Part shown: one piece after another, positions 18,926-27,327 of the stretch
Position numbering within the stretch: the first letter of the stretch is position 1
Layout of the letters: every line of letters begins with the position of its first letter
Assembly (NCBI GenBank): GCA_021373255.1
Contig: JAJFTD010000191.1
Location: 1 to 40,903 of the forward strand
DNA from: a bacterium
GTDB taxonomy: Bacteria > Armatimonadota > UBA5829
Direction of reading: 5' to 3'
Length of the DNA stretch: 40,903 bases
The notes under the pieces: generated by a model
What the model was told of the DNA's origin: nothing
Database searches by the model: none
The model's input: the letters and a program-made list of their open reading frames with translations, nothing else
Position numbers and translations under genes: made by a program

Positions 18926-18970
18926 CGCGTCGGGAGTTGTGCGTCTGGGCGTCACGCGTCACTCGTCGGG
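18924..18970 (+). repeat. 7-bp tandem array (NNNGCGT type) between convergent genes
   Basis: Units GACGCGT, CGGGAGT, TGTGCGT, CTGGGCGT, CACGCGT, CACTCGT and CGGG fill the space between the TPR stop and the prenyl synthase stop almost exactly. The unit type matches 1948-1996. Confidence 0.55.
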
Positions 18971-19975
18971 TTAGGCTACACGGTTAATTACGAACTCGGC
19001 CAGGGATTCCAGGGCTTGGGTGTAAGCTGAGGTCGGGATTGTCGCTAACTGCTCGCAGGCCTTGTGGGCGCAATTACGGGCTGATTCTCTGGCTTTCTCT
19101 ACCGCTCCGCAGTCGGCTACCACATTCGCCACTTCACACGCCTGATCCGGCGTCAACTCGCCCCTTCGGAGCAAAGACAGAATGTCTTTGCCGACTCTAG
19201 CGTCCTGGATTGCCAGGAGCACGGGGAGCGTGAACTTTCCGTGAGTGAGGTCAGAGCCTATATCCTTACCGGTTTCCAGTGGATCGCCAACTATATCCAA
19301 CACATCGTCAGTAATCTGAAAAGCGGTGCCGATCTGCAAGCCGTATTCAACGAGGCTATCGCGGGTTGACGCGTCCGCTCCGGCAACCATCGCGCCGCAC
19401 TCACAGCACGCACTCAAAAACGATGCCGTTTTGCCCCGGATGATCCGCCAGTAGTTCCTCTGCCACGCGTCTATATCGCCCTCACTCTCTGCCTGCAGCA
19501 TCTCGCTTTCACCCATCCCAATCGCCATGGACGAAAGCACGCGCATGATTTTGGAATCGCTGTCAGCAGCGAGCAGCGAGAATGCTTTGGACAACAAGAA
19601 ATCGCCGCCAAGCACGCTCATCTTGTTGCCCCACATGAAGTTAGCAGTCTTTACGCCCCTGCGTTCACTCGTTTCATCAACAACATCATCGTGAATCAGT
19701 GACGCAGTGTGCACCAGTTCGGTTGCGGCGGCAAGGTTCACAACCCTGCATTCATCAGCCTCAGCATTCGATGCGAGAGCCGACAACAGCACAAGCGCCG
19801 GTCGGACTCGCTTTCCACCAGCCGAAAACATATATATCGAGAGATCAAACGCGGTCTGGATATCTGAGGTGGAGACAGACTCCAGCTTTCGTTCCACCAG
19901 ATCAAGCTGAGTCTCGACCGGCGCGACCCACCCAGGCTGTGTTTCTTCTCTCGTATGTAAAGCGTGAGCGTTCAT
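18971..19975 (-). CDS. Polyprenyl diphosphate synthase (long-chain)
   Basis: The protein has 334 residues, all-alpha isoprenyl synthase fold. It adds isopentenyl diphosphate units to an allylic diphosphate to make the side chain of menaquinone. Visible motifs are GGKRVRP (53-59), the first Asp-rich motif DDVVD (96-100) followed by ETSERRG, and the second Asp-rich motif QITDDVLD (220-227) with the GKDIGSDLTHGK segment. The residues just before the first Asp-rich motif are ELVHTASLIH, small enough for a long product; the exact chain length cannot be read. ATG 19975 has GGAG six bases upstream. The next gene upstream (MenG/UbiE) is on the same strand with 27 bases between, so the two are probably co-transcribed. 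Confidence 0.9.
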   Translation of the reverse strand: MNAHALHTREETQPGWVAPVETQLDLVERKLESVSTSDIQTAFDLSIYMFSAGGKRVRPALVLLSALASNAEADECRVVNLAAATELVHTASLIHDDVVDETSERRGVKTANFMWGNKMSVLGGDFLLSKAFSLLAADSDSKIMRVLSSMAIGMGESEMLQAESEGDIDAWQRNYWRIIRGKTASFLSACCECGAMVAGADASTRDSLVEYGLQIGTAFQITDDVLDIVGDPLETGKDIGSDLTHGKFTLPVLLAIQDARVGKDILSLLRRGELTPDQACEVANVVADCGAVEKARESARNCAHKACEQLATIPTSAYTQALESLAEFVINRVA

Positions 19976-20002
19976 TACTAACTCCAGGACTTTGGTTACC
20001 TT

Positions 20003-20734
20003 CTACCCAACCAACTGCGGCTTTGTACCGATGTGGATACAGACCGCTCCAAACATAAGATCATGAAAACAGACATCAATAAGGCCGCTCTTTTCAAATT
20101 CGGCGGCCAGTTCCTCGCGTGATATAAATTCCTTGACCGACTGCGGCAGATACTCGTATGCGCTTCGTTTCGCTCGGAAGAACGACGCTAAATACGGCGT
20201 AAGCACATAAAAATAGAGTTTCCACGGCAGCAGCAAGACCCTTGACCGGACCCGGCTTATCTCCAGACACACCACCCTGCCCCCAGGCTTGATTACCCTG
20301 GTCATCTCAGAAACCGCCTTTGGCAGATCGGCTACATTACGCAGACCAAACCCGACAGTGACGCAATCGAATGAGTTATCATCAAAAGGCAAGCCGCAAG
20401 CATTGCCGGTCTGGAAGCTCACAGAACTCAGCCCCAGCTTTGAGGCCTTTTGCCGGGCTAATTCGACCATCGGCTCCGAAAAGTCGACACCGACCACGCC
20501 ACCATTCTCCCCCACCCTTCGAGCGAGCTCAAAAGCAAAGTCACCCGTGCCGCAGCACACATCCAGCGCCCGGTCACCCGGCTGCAGGCCCGACATCGAG
20601 ACGGCAAACCGCCTCCACGCCCTGTGCCTGGTCAGGCTCATCACAGAGTTGAGGAGATCATATTTAGGCGCAATTGTCGAGAAGAGGCGCTCAACATAAG
20701 CCTCTTTCTCCGCTCCGGTAGGGATGTTACTCAT
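20003..20734 (-). CDS. menG: Demethylmenaquinone methyltransferase (MenG/UbiE)
   Basis: The protein has 243 residues, class I SAM methyltransferase fold. It methylates the ring of demethylmenaquinone in the last step of menaquinone synthesis. Family marks are KYDLLNSVMSLTRHRAWRRF near the N-terminus, the SAM loop ALDVCCGTGDFAFELARR, the acidic end of strand 2 in VVGVDFSEPM, and FDCVTVGFGLRNVADLPKAV, which is diagnostic for UbiE/MenG. ATG 20734 is chosen because MSNIPTGAEKEAYVERLF is the usual N-terminus; no strong ribosome site is seen, and further in-frame starts up to 20923 would add non-homologous sequence. It precedes the polyprenyl synthase gene on the same strand. No ubiquinone genes are present, so menaquinone is the expected product. 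Confidence 0.9.
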   Translation of the reverse strand: MSNIPTGAEKEAYVERLFSTIAPKYDLLNSVMSLTRHRAWRRFAVSMSGLQPGDRALDVCCGTGDFAFELARRVGENGGVVGVDFSEPMVELARQKASKLGLSSVSFQTGNACGLPFDDNSFDCVTVGFGLRNVADLPKAVSEMTRVIKPGGRVVCLEISRVRSRVLLLPWKLYFYVLTPYLASFFRAKRSAYEYLPQSVKEFISREELAAEFEKSGLIDVCFHDLMFGAVCIHIGTKPQLVG

Positions 20735-20837
20735 AATAAATAGCGCCGCCAACTCCCCAGCGACTGAGGCATTATATCCAAAAATGAGGTCGGCAGTCAA
20801 CGTATGGGACAGTGTGGGTGCATGCATGTGTGATTGC

Positions 20838-20865
20838 TTGATACAAAGTCGGCGTATGTTATAAT
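20838..20865 (+). promoter_or_regulatory. Sigma-70-type promoter of the acetolactate decarboxylase gene
   Basis: TTGATA (20838-20843) and TATAAT (20860-20865) stand 16 bases apart. Transcription would start near 20872, about 64 bases ahead of the gene at 20936. The site lies between two divergent genes. Confidence 0.65.
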
Positions 20866-20935
20866 GGCTGCCTGTTGTAATGACGCAGGTAAAGTCCTGG
20901 AAACAGTGACTACATAAAGGCATGGTGCAGTTTGT

Positions 20936-21742
20936 ATGAAGATAATTGGATGTATGAATAAGATCTTATGCCCTATCGCGGTTCTCTTACTGCTCTCGAT
21001 TCTATCCGTTCCGGTCACAGCCGACTCTGCGAGAGACGTGCTTTACCAGGTATCAACCATAGATTCACTTATGGCGGGTCTGTTTGATGGTTGGGCAAGC
21101 ATTGATCAACTAATGAAGCACGGCGACTTTGGGCTCGGTACGTTCAACAGGCTCGACGGAGAGATGGTGGTAATGGACGGTATAGCCTACCAAATCACTT
21201 CGGATGGTATCGCACACAAGCCAACTGCCAATGTGACCACGCCATTTGCCGCAGTCACATTCTTTGATAAAGACAAAGCTGTGACCATCCCAAATGAGAT
21301 GACTCTCCCAAAGCTCCAGGAATACCTGGACAGCCTGCTGCCCTCGAAAAACCTGTTCTACGCGATCAGAATCGACGGTACATTTACACAAGTCAAGACT
21401 AGAAGCGTTCCCATACAGAGTAAGCCCTACCCGCATCTGGTGGATGTAACGGCGAAGCAGCCTGTGTTCGAGTTAACGAATGTGAGTGGCACCATAGTTG
21501 CCCTCAGGTGCCCGTATTTCGTCAAGGGAGTGAACGTGCCTGGATACCACATGCACTTCATTACCTCAGATCGAAAGCGAGGCGGCCATCTGTTGGATTG
21601 CAACATGAAGAGCGGAGTGGCAGTGATTGATATCACACCAGAGTTCAACCTTTCCTTACCGAAGGACGAGAGCTTTTACCACGCAGACTTTGAGGCAAGC
21701 AATCAAGAGGATTTGAAGAAGGTTGAACAGGGCAACCGATAA
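20936..21742 (+). CDS. Alpha-acetolactate decarboxylase with signal peptide
   Basis: The protein has 268 residues. It decarboxylates 2-acetolactate to acetoin, using zinc. Family segments are clear: TIDSLMAGLFDGWASIDQLM, KHGDFGLGTFNRLDGEMVVM (46-80) with Glu76, TPFAAVTFF, FYAIRIDG with Arg145, and PGYHMHFITSDRKRGGHLLD (202-221), which holds the zinc ligands His205, His207 and His218. An N-terminal signal peptide (about residues 7-29, hydrophobic core PIAVLLLLSILSV, end VTA) suggests export. Secreted forms are known from Brevibacillus, while most are cytoplasmic. No acetolactate synthase or butanediol dehydrogenase is in the window. Two starts are possible, ATG 20936 and ATG 20954; both keep the signal peptide. 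Confidence 0.9.
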   Translation: MKIIGCMNKILCPIAVLLLLSILSVPVTADSARDVLYQVSTIDSLMAGLFDGWASIDQLMKHGDFGLGTFNRLDGEMVVMDGIAYQITSDGIAHKPTANVTTPFAAVTFFDKDKAVTIPNEMTLPKLQEYLDSLLPSKNLFYAIRIDGTFTQVKTRSVPIQSKPYPHLVDVTAKQPVFELTNVSGTIVALRCPYFVKGVNVPGYHMHFITSDRKRGGHLLDCNMKSGVAVIDITPEFNLSLPKDESFYHADFEASNQEDLKKVEQGNR

Positions 21743-21928
21743 AGACAATGGCTACAGGAAAGCTTCGTTGTTTCAGCAGTAGTGAACTCTATTCTACCTC
21801 TCAACTTCATCTCATCCGCACTGCCGAAGCCGCCTAAAAGTTGTTGCGGGTGACGCATTGCAAGATATAGAATCTTTATAACAAGAGCCAATAAGTAGAT
21901 ATATTTACACTTAAGAGATGGAGCCCAA

Positions 21929-22660
21929 GTGTTGGATAAAATAGGCGAATCAAAGAGGCTAGCAGACTACTGCCTGATGCGAATGATGCTCAAGTGGGCC
22001 GGATACTTAGTCATCTACATGGGCGTTTTTACTGTGATCAATAGTATTGTTGTTTTCAAAACAATTCCTAGAGACGGTGTTCAACTCATAATAGGTTTCA
22101 TAGTGCTGATTTTGGGAATCTTGCTTATCAAAGCACCTTCGGCAAACATAATGCTTGCCGTGGGTTGTTTTTTCTTTTTGATCTTAATCTGGAATGGTTA
22201 TACATTCACACTTAAAACTTTTACCGCCGGCCAACATTTTAACCAATGGCCGATGGCCATTCTTGTTTGTGTCGTTTCAGGATGCATATTCATCAAATAT
22301 TATAAGCGGTTCGTTTGTCTCAGGGATTTTGAACCATCTCAACAGGCAGTCGCTGACATGGACAAGTTGATAACCAACACAGTCAAAGGCGACCCTGAAA
22401 AAGATAACGATCTTATTGAGTTCTTCACGCATAAAATGCACTGGAAAAGCAGGCTGATGGAAGATGCTGCTCTTATTGTAGAAACCAGACGCATTGATCT
22501 CGCATATACCGGCAGAGATCAATTCAACATAACAGACAATGGCAATAAGTTCATGAGCAAGTTCAGGAAGATCACAGTTTATACGGATGATCGCAAATTG
22601 ACTGGGCAGATAGCTCCAGAGCAGTTAGAGAAATACCAGACTTGGAAAGACCGTATTTAG
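21929..22660 (+). CDS. Four-helix membrane protein with C-terminal cytoplasmic domain, unknown
   Basis: The protein has 243 residues and I do not recognise its family. Residues 15-120 hold four hydrophobic segments (AGYLVIYMGVFTVINSIVVF, VQLIIGFIVLILGILLI, NIMLAVGCFFFLILIW, WPMAILVCVVSGCIFI). The remaining 120 residues are soluble and mixed alpha/beta, with the segments AALIVETRRIDLAY and KITVYTDDRKLTGQIAPEQL. That part may hold a small YcxB- or PH-like beta domain, but this is only an impression. The start is GTG 21929, with GGAG five bases upstream; TTG 21932 follows directly. It stands alone between the acetolactate decarboxylase and a convergent UroD-like gene. Confidence 0.6.
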   Translation: MLDKIGESKRLADYCLMRMMLKWAGYLVIYMGVFTVINSIVVFKTIPRDGVQLIIGFIVLILGILLIKAPSANIMLAVGCFFFLILIWNGYTFTLKTFTAGQHFNQWPMAILVCVVSGCIFIKYYKRFVCLRDFEPSQQAVADMDKLITNTVKGDPEKDNDLIEFFTHKMHWKSRLMEDAALIVETRRIDLAYTGRDQFNITDNGNKFMSKFRKITVYTDDRKLTGQIAPEQLEKYQTWKDRI

Positions 22661-22678
22661 TTGCATAGATTTCAAGCA

Positions 22679-23689
22679 TTAACTGCGAAGTGATCTCGCC
22701 GCCTTGCTATATGCTTTGAAGTTCTCGACACTTGTGCCGAGAGGGATTTCACATCCTGCTGAGACTATTCCTCTGCCAGCGGTTTCCATATGGCACTTCT
22801 TTACACTCGCCATTATCGTGTCACCTGTACCTCTCATCACTACCTCGACCGGGTCACTGTTTCCCGAGAGGACCTGGTGATCTCCGAGGAGAGGGGTAAA
22901 TATGAACATGTCAGCCACGAGATGGTCTACATCGATGATGTCGGCTCCAGTAGATATCATATCAGGAAGTATCGCTGTGGTGTTGCCGCAAATGTGCAGC
23001 TTTACCATCGCGCCGAGGGAGTGAGTGTAGTCTACCAATTCACGCTCTCTATTATGGACATAGTGCTTATAAAAATTGGGGCTGATCTGGGAACATGCAG
23101 CGTCACCTATTCCTATGCAGCGAGCTCCAGCATCGACCTGCGCCCGAATGAGATTCATTGCATTCTCAATTATTATGTCGAATGCCTGGTTCACCTCAGT
23201 CTCATGGTCATAAAGATCGAGACATGTATCCGTGAGGCCGCGTAGATCGGCATATTCCGCCAAAGGTCCTTCCGCCCATCCGACTATGAAGTACTTCTCG
23301 CCCACCTGCTGATTGAACAATTCAATTTCTTTCACCCTGTTCTGCATTCTTTGAGATTCGCAGAACTCTGGTACTTTGAGGTTCTTAACATCGGATATAT
23401 CATTTATCAGGAGGCCAACGTTGTGTGGAAGGGAGTTCTTTGGATATGCGACTTGCAACCCAAACCCATCCGCTTCTACATAGGGATCTGACATCACCGT
23501 CACCCAGTCAAGATTAAAATGGTCGGCACACTCTATCATCGCGTGCACTTTCTTCTCCGGCTTCAGGCAGAAATCACAGTAATCAGTCCCTGCGTAATCT
23601 GCAGCAAACTGCATGATAATTGGGTGAAATGGAGGCACATCTGTCATTCGGCCTGAGATGAAATCGAGCGTTCTCTGCAATGATGTCAA
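22679..23689 (-). CDS. UroD-like methyltransferase (uroporphyrinogen decarboxylase family)
   Basis: The protein has 336 residues, TIM barrel of the uroporphyrinogen decarboxylase/cobalamin methyltransferase family. The zinc-binding motif of the methyltransferase branch (HxC plus a distant Cys) is visible: KLHICGNT and, about 90 residues later, SAGCEIPLGTSVENFKA. The uroporphyrinogen-binding Arg pattern of true HemE is not seen. The likely reaction is transfer of a methyl group from a corrinoid protein or a methylated compound to a thiol. No corrinoid protein or MtaB-type partner lies nearby, so the substrate is unknown. The start is TTG 23689 with AGGAGG nine bases upstream. The gene stands alone and converges with 21929-22660. 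Confidence 0.85.
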   Translation of the reverse strand: MTSLQRTLDFISGRMTDVPPFHPIIMQFAADYAGTDYCDFCLKPEKKVHAMIECADHFNLDWVTVMSDPYVEADGFGLQVAYPKNSLPHNVGLLINDISDVKNLKVPEFCESQRMQNRVKEIELFNQQVGEKYFIVGWAEGPLAEYADLRGLTDTCLDLYDHETEVNQAFDIIIENAMNLIRAQVDAGARCIGIGDAACSQISPNFYKHYVHNRERELVDYTHSLGAMVKLHICGNTTAILPDMISTGADIIDVDHLVADMFIFTPLLGDHQVLSGNSDPVEVVMRGTGDTIMASVKKCHMETAGRGIVSAGCEIPLGTSVENFKAYSKAARSLRS

Positions 23690-23759
23690 CTAACAAAACC
23701 TCCTGGCTAAACTATACACAACAAAACTATCAAAAGCATACTATAGGTAGTCATCTGTT

Positions 23760-23783
23760 CCCTAACTTTCTGACCTTGTGACC
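23760..23783 (-). repeat. 8-bp tandem array (GGTCAGAA type)
   Basis: On the minus strand the units are GGTCACAA, GGTCAGAA and AGTTAGGG, two bases past the TldE stop. GGTCAGAA is the same unit that occurs twice upstream of mcsA (12319 and 12335). Confidence 0.55.
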
Positions 23784-23785
23784 AA

Positions 23786-25105
23786 CTAAAACTCTGTCGC
23801 GCTGGAAAACCTGAACTTGCCTACTTTGAGCGCGGGGGCCAGGACGCCGTCTTCCAGTTTGGGCTCGGAACCTATCATGTCCACGTTGGACAGGGCCTCG
23901 GTTATGCTTTGCGTGAAGCGGAGGTTTTTGACAGGACCGACTATTTTGCCGTCCTGGATCAGGAATGTGCCGTCGCGGGTCATGCCGGTGATGCTGGCGG
24001 TCATTAGGTGGGCGACATTGGTGTAGTGGAATCGGGTGACCATTACGCCGAAGCGGGTATTAGCGATCATCTCGGGGATGGTGGCATCACCTGACGCCAT
24101 TATGAGGTTGCTTCCGCTGGCGTGGCCTGTGGATTGCTTGCCTTCTCGGTGGGCGGTATAGGAGTCGTAGAGAAGCCCGCAGGCATAACCTTTCTTTATA
24201 AGGTCTACGTGCTGTTTTGCCACGCCCTCGATGTCGAACGGTGTGGGTATGGTGCGTGGGTCGCGGCCGTCGTCCCAGATGCTCACTTTATCGCTTACGA
24301 CCTGCTGGCCGAGTTTGCCGCACAGGAAGCTGCGTCCTTCTTGAAATCCCAGCGCATTGAAACCGAGCCATCTCATGAAATTAAGCATATCGCACACAGC
24401 GTAGGGCATCAGAATGCATTCATAATCACCAGGCTCCAGGTCTACGGGGTGACGACTCTCGAATGCACGTCCGGCAGCTTCGGCGCCAATGGCTCCGGCG
24501 TGGATATCATCGACGCTTTGAGCTGTGGCTGATGCGTAGCCAAACCCACCACTCGGGCCTGTCACCACGGTCACGAGGTTAGCGGATGTTCCGCGATAAT
24601 AGTCATCAACACCTAAAGTGTTCATTACTGCACGCTCAAATGATCGCACAGAGTATGAACCTGCAGCGGTGCCGTCGATGCGGTCGGCTTCTGAGATAAT
24701 TTCACCCACCGCCGCAGCTCTTGCTTCGGGAGTGATCTCTGCAGTATGAGGGGACCATGCCTGAACTTCGGGAACACGTGCGGTAGCTTCGGGCAAAGAC
24801 TTGAAATCCGGGTTCTCATCACGCATTCTAGCCATAGTAGTGACTTTATCGACAAGCTCGCGGATGCCCTGTTCGTCGATGCAATTGGTGGTCCCCGCAG
24901 CCATCTTCTTGCCGAACACGGCGCGCACTCTGATCTCAGCGTTCTCAAAACCCATGTTCTGGTGGATAGTTGAGTTGGCGAAGCGCGTGAGAGCGGATTT
25001 GCCTGTAACTATACCAGCCTCGGTCTGCTCGGCGCTCGAGTGCTCCAGTGCAATTTTCAGGAGCGAGCGGATTTTTCTTTCGCCCATCATGATGTCAGTG
25101 CTCAT
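23786..25105 (-). CDS. pmbA: TldE/PmbA-type subunit of the TldD/TldE metalloprotease
   Basis: The protein has 439 residues. In the TldD/E heterodimer this subunit lacks the catalytic histidines and helps to form the substrate channel; the complex trims peptides, for example microcin B17 leader and CcdA. The C-terminal half shows the family pattern: GLLYDSYTAHREGKQSTGHA and SGSNLIMASGDATIPEMIAN, then VTRFHYTNVAHLMTASITGM and DGTFLIQDGKIVGPVKNLRF. No HExxxH motif is present at the position where TldD has it. ATG 25105 overlaps the TldD stop by four bases and has GGAGG seven bases upstream, so the genes are coupled. No peptide precursor gene was seen next to them. Confidence 0.92.
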   Translation of the reverse strand: MSTDIMMGERKIRSLLKIALEHSSAEQTEAGIVTGKSALTRFANSTIHQNMGFENAEIRVRAVFGKKMAAGTTNCIDEQGIRELVDKVTTMARMRDENPDFKSLPEATARVPEVQAWSPHTAEITPEARAAAVGEIISEADRIDGTAAGSYSVRSFERAVMNTLGVDDYYRGTSANLVTVVTGPSGGFGYASATAQSVDDIHAGAIGAEAAGRAFESRHPVDLEPGDYECILMPYAVCDMLNFMRWLGFNALGFQEGRSFLCGKLGQQVVSDKVSIWDDGRDPRTIPTPFDIEGVAKQHVDLIKKGYACGLLYDSYTAHREGKQSTGHASGSNLIMASGDATIPEMIANTRFGVMVTRFHYTNVAHLMTASITGMTRDGTFLIQDGKIVGPVKNLRFTQSITEALSNVDMIGSEPKLEDGVLAPALKVGKFRFSSATEF

Positions 25106-26562
25106 TGTGCTCCCTCCGTCTTCACGTTTCGGAACCGCGACGCCGCGACCCCATGCCCGACATGCGCACTTTGCATAGGTTCACCCTTGCCGCAGTTCGG
25201 CACTCCCCACACGTGCCATTCGTCCTCGTTGCAAATAGCGTCGCAACTGTTCCAGAACTGCGGCGTGATCCCGGAGTAGATTGGGTTCTTAAGCACCCGC
25301 CCCAGCGAGCCATCCTTGATTTCCCACGCAATCTCAGTGCCGAACTGGAAGTTGAGCCGCTTGTCGTCTATGCTCCAGCTCTTTACCTCCACCATGTAGA
25401 GTCCATCGGGGGTGTCGGCTATGAGTTCATCAAAATTCCAATCGCCAGGAAGCAGGTTGATGTTGGTCATGCGGATAATGGGGATGCGGTCCCAGCCATC
25501 AGCACGCATAGCCCCCCCACTGGTCCAGCCCATCTCGGCAGCGGTTTCGCGTGAGGTAAGGTAGCCGTTGAATACACCCTGGTTCACAATCTCCACACGC
25601 TGCCCGGGTACGCCCTCATCATCGAATGCAAAGCTGCCCAATGCGCCTGGGATAGTGGCATCGGCGGTAATATTGACTACATCTGAACCATAATGGAATG
25701 TGCCTAGTTTGTCAGTGGTAAGAAAACTGGTGCCTGCATAGGAAGACTCCATTCCGAATACACGATCAAGCTCAATAGGGTGGCCGCAGGACTCGTGCAC
25801 CTGCAGCGCCAGCATTCCTGAGTCTAATATAATAGTATGCTCCCCGCTGGGACAAACCGGTGCGCTGAGCAGCGACGCGGCTTCGTTGGCGACTTGTTCA
25901 GCGTGTTCTATCAGTTCCAGGGACTTCACGAACTCGTAGCCTGCGGCACGGTAGTCACCACCCATTGCACCGGGGTATGACCTGGTCTGGACCTCGGACC
26001 CCTCGATTGCCGTCGCTGATATACCCGCCCCGCTCTCGACCTTGCTCTGCTCGATATATGAGCCATCTGTGCTGGCGAAGACCTGATTGAACTTCCAAAA
26101 CTCCATCGTGCAGTCGGTTACCTTGATCTTCTCATTCTGCCGGATGATGGAGTCGGCGTCTTTGAGCAGGCCTATCTTTTCGTCCAGTGGAACGTCGAAT
26201 GGGTCAATCTCTAGGTCGGACTTGAATGTGCCCTCGTATACATCCACTGGGGCCAATTTCACATCCTGCCGCTTAGTAGATGCCGAGGCTCGTGCGATAC
26301 GCACAGCCTCATCCGCCACACGCAAGCCATCCTGATCATCAACCCTCGGGCTGCTGGAGAACCCCCACGCACCATCATAGAGCACGCGCACGCCGAAGCC
26401 GTAATCGGACGTGCTTTCCAGGTTCTCGACCTTACCGGTCTTCACCTGCGTATATTCAAAATCCCTATGGACAATGCGAATGTCGGCATAATCCGCGCCC
26501 AGGCTCTTCGCGTGAGCCAAGACTTTATCACAAAACACTCTGGGGTCAACGGAGTTTTCCAC
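25102..26562 (-). CDS. tldD: TldD metalloprotease catalytic subunit
   Basis: The protein has 486 residues. The zinc motif is clear in LQVHESCGHPIELDRVFGME, of HExxxH type, with the later GTEIAWEIKDG and NPIYSGITPQFWNSCDA segments typical of TldD. With TldE it forms a heterodimeric peptidase of the cytoplasm. The N-terminal half has the usual YADIRIVHRDFEYTQVKTGK and GFGVRVLYDGAWGFSSS. The start is GTG 26562, with AGGAGG four to five bases upstream, rather tight; an in-frame start at 26625 would add 21 residues without homology. A heptamer array (26583-26610) lies directly upstream. TldE follows with a four-base overlap. Confidence 0.93.
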   Translation of the reverse strand: MENSVDPRVFCDKVLAHAKSLGADYADIRIVHRDFEYTQVKTGKVENLESTSDYGFGVRVLYDGAWGFSSSPRVDDQDGLRVADEAVRIARASASTKRQDVKLAPVDVYEGTFKSDLEIDPFDVPLDEKIGLLKDADSIIRQNEKIKVTDCTMEFWKFNQVFASTDGSYIEQSKVESGAGISATAIEGSEVQTRSYPGAMGGDYRAAGYEFVKSLELIEHAEQVANEAASLLSAPVCPSGEHTIILDSGMLALQVHESCGHPIELDRVFGMESSYAGTSFLTTDKLGTFHYGSDVVNITADATIPGALGSFAFDDEGVPGQRVEIVNQGVFNGYLTSRETAAEMGWTSGGAMRADGWDRIPIIRMTNINLLPGDWNFDELIADTPDGLYMVEVKSWSIDDKRLNFQFGTEIAWEIKDGSLGRVLKNPIYSGITPQFWNSCDAICNEDEWHVWGVPNCGKGEPMQSAHVGHGVAASRFRNVKTEGAQ

Positions 26563-26582
26563 GGTCCCTCCTTTGGGAATAG

Positions 26583-26610
26583 GCTGAGAGCTGAGAGTGG
26601 AGAGCAGAGA
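26583..26610 (+). repeat. 7-bp tandem array (GYNGAGA type)
   Basis: Four heptamers, GCTGAGA, GCTGAGA, GTGGAGA and GCAGAGA, follow each other 20 bases upstream of the tldD start. Two are identical. Confidence 0.6.
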
Positions 26611-26649
26611 GCCTACTATTTGCACATTATGTTACCCAAATCACTGGGA

Positions 26650-26679
26650 TTGGCAGCAAGCTAGCATTGACATTATTCT
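26650..26679 (+). promoter_or_regulatory. Possible promoter of the TMEM175-like gene
   Basis: TTGGCA (26650-26655) and TATTCT (26674-26679) are 18 bases apart. Transcription would start near 26687, some 50 bases before the gene at 26739. The match is moderate. Confidence 0.35.
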
Positions 26680-26738
26680 ATGTTGATGGGTCGAAATCCT
26701 GCATATAGATGGAATGTGCGCCAGGAGGAGAGAACGAC

Positions 26739-27323
26739 ATGGGCAAGGGGCGAGTCGAAGCATTTAGTGACGCTGTTCTCGCCATTATCATTACAGTTAT
26801 GGTGTTGGAGATGAGGGTGCCGCACGGAGCGGACGTCAACGCGCTGCGCCCTATGCTGCCTGTGATTTTGAGTTATGTGCTGAGCTTCATCTACCTTGGC
26901 ATCTATTGGAACAACCATCACCATATGTTCCACGTCACCGAGCGCGTCAGTGGAAGCATTCTGTGGGCGAACCTTCACTTGCTTTTCTGGCTGTCACTGA
27001 TACCGTTCACGACTGGATGGATGGGAGAAAACAACTTCGCACCCGCTCCGACATCTCTCTACGGCGTGGTGCTGTTGATGGCTGCCATTGCATATTCGAT
27101 TCTGCAATGGGTGATTATTAAGAGCCACGGGCGGAGTTCGCTGCTTGCCGCAGCAGTCGGGCACGATCTAAAAGGCAAGCTATCTATATTCTGTTATGCA
27201 GTTGCGGTTCCGTCAGCTTTCGTAAGCCAGTGGATTGCAGGTGCGTTGTATGTAGGGGTTGCCCTGATGTGGCTGATTCCTGATCGACGGATAGAGAGGG
27301 TGATTTATCAGCGGAGGGAATGA
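26739..27323 (+). CDS. TMEM175-family potassium channel (DUF1211)
   Basis: The protein has 194 residues and six hydrophobic segments. The signature RVEAFSDAVLAIIITVMVLE at the N-terminus, with the FSD motif on the first helix, is diagnostic of the TMEM175 family, whose bacterial members are potassium-selective tetramer channels. A second family trait is YLGIYWNNHHHMFHV between helices 2 and 3. The family name was once DUF1211. The start is ATG 26739, where AGGAG is nine bases upstream; the in-frame codon at 26709 has no such site. The gene converges with the PhnP-like gene, with four bases between their stops. Its physiological role here, potassium or resting potential control, is an inference from the family. 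Confidence 0.9.
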   Translation: MGKGRVEAFSDAVLAIIITVMVLEMRVPHGADVNALRPMLPVILSYVLSFIYLGIYWNNHHHMFHVTERVSGSILWANLHLLFWLSLIPFTTGWMGENNFAPAPTSLYGVVLLMAAIAYSILQWVIIKSHGRSSLLAAAVGHDLKGKLSIFCYAVAVPSAFVSQWIAGALYVGVALMWLIPDRRIERVIYQRRE

Positions 27324-27327
27324 TGGG

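Noticed and set aside
22679-23689. Heme-pathway uroporphyrinogen decarboxylase (HemE)
   Set aside because: The HxCGN and late Cys zinc motif and the missing HemE Arg pattern place it in the methyltransferase branch.
20936-23689. Acetoin or butanediol operon
   Set aside because: Only the decarboxylase is present. The next genes are a membrane protein of unknown type and a convergent UroD-like gene.
23786-26562. RiPP or microcin cluster around TldD/TldE
   Set aside because: No small precursor gene, cyclodehydratase or transporter was found next to them. TldD/E are common housekeeping peptidases.
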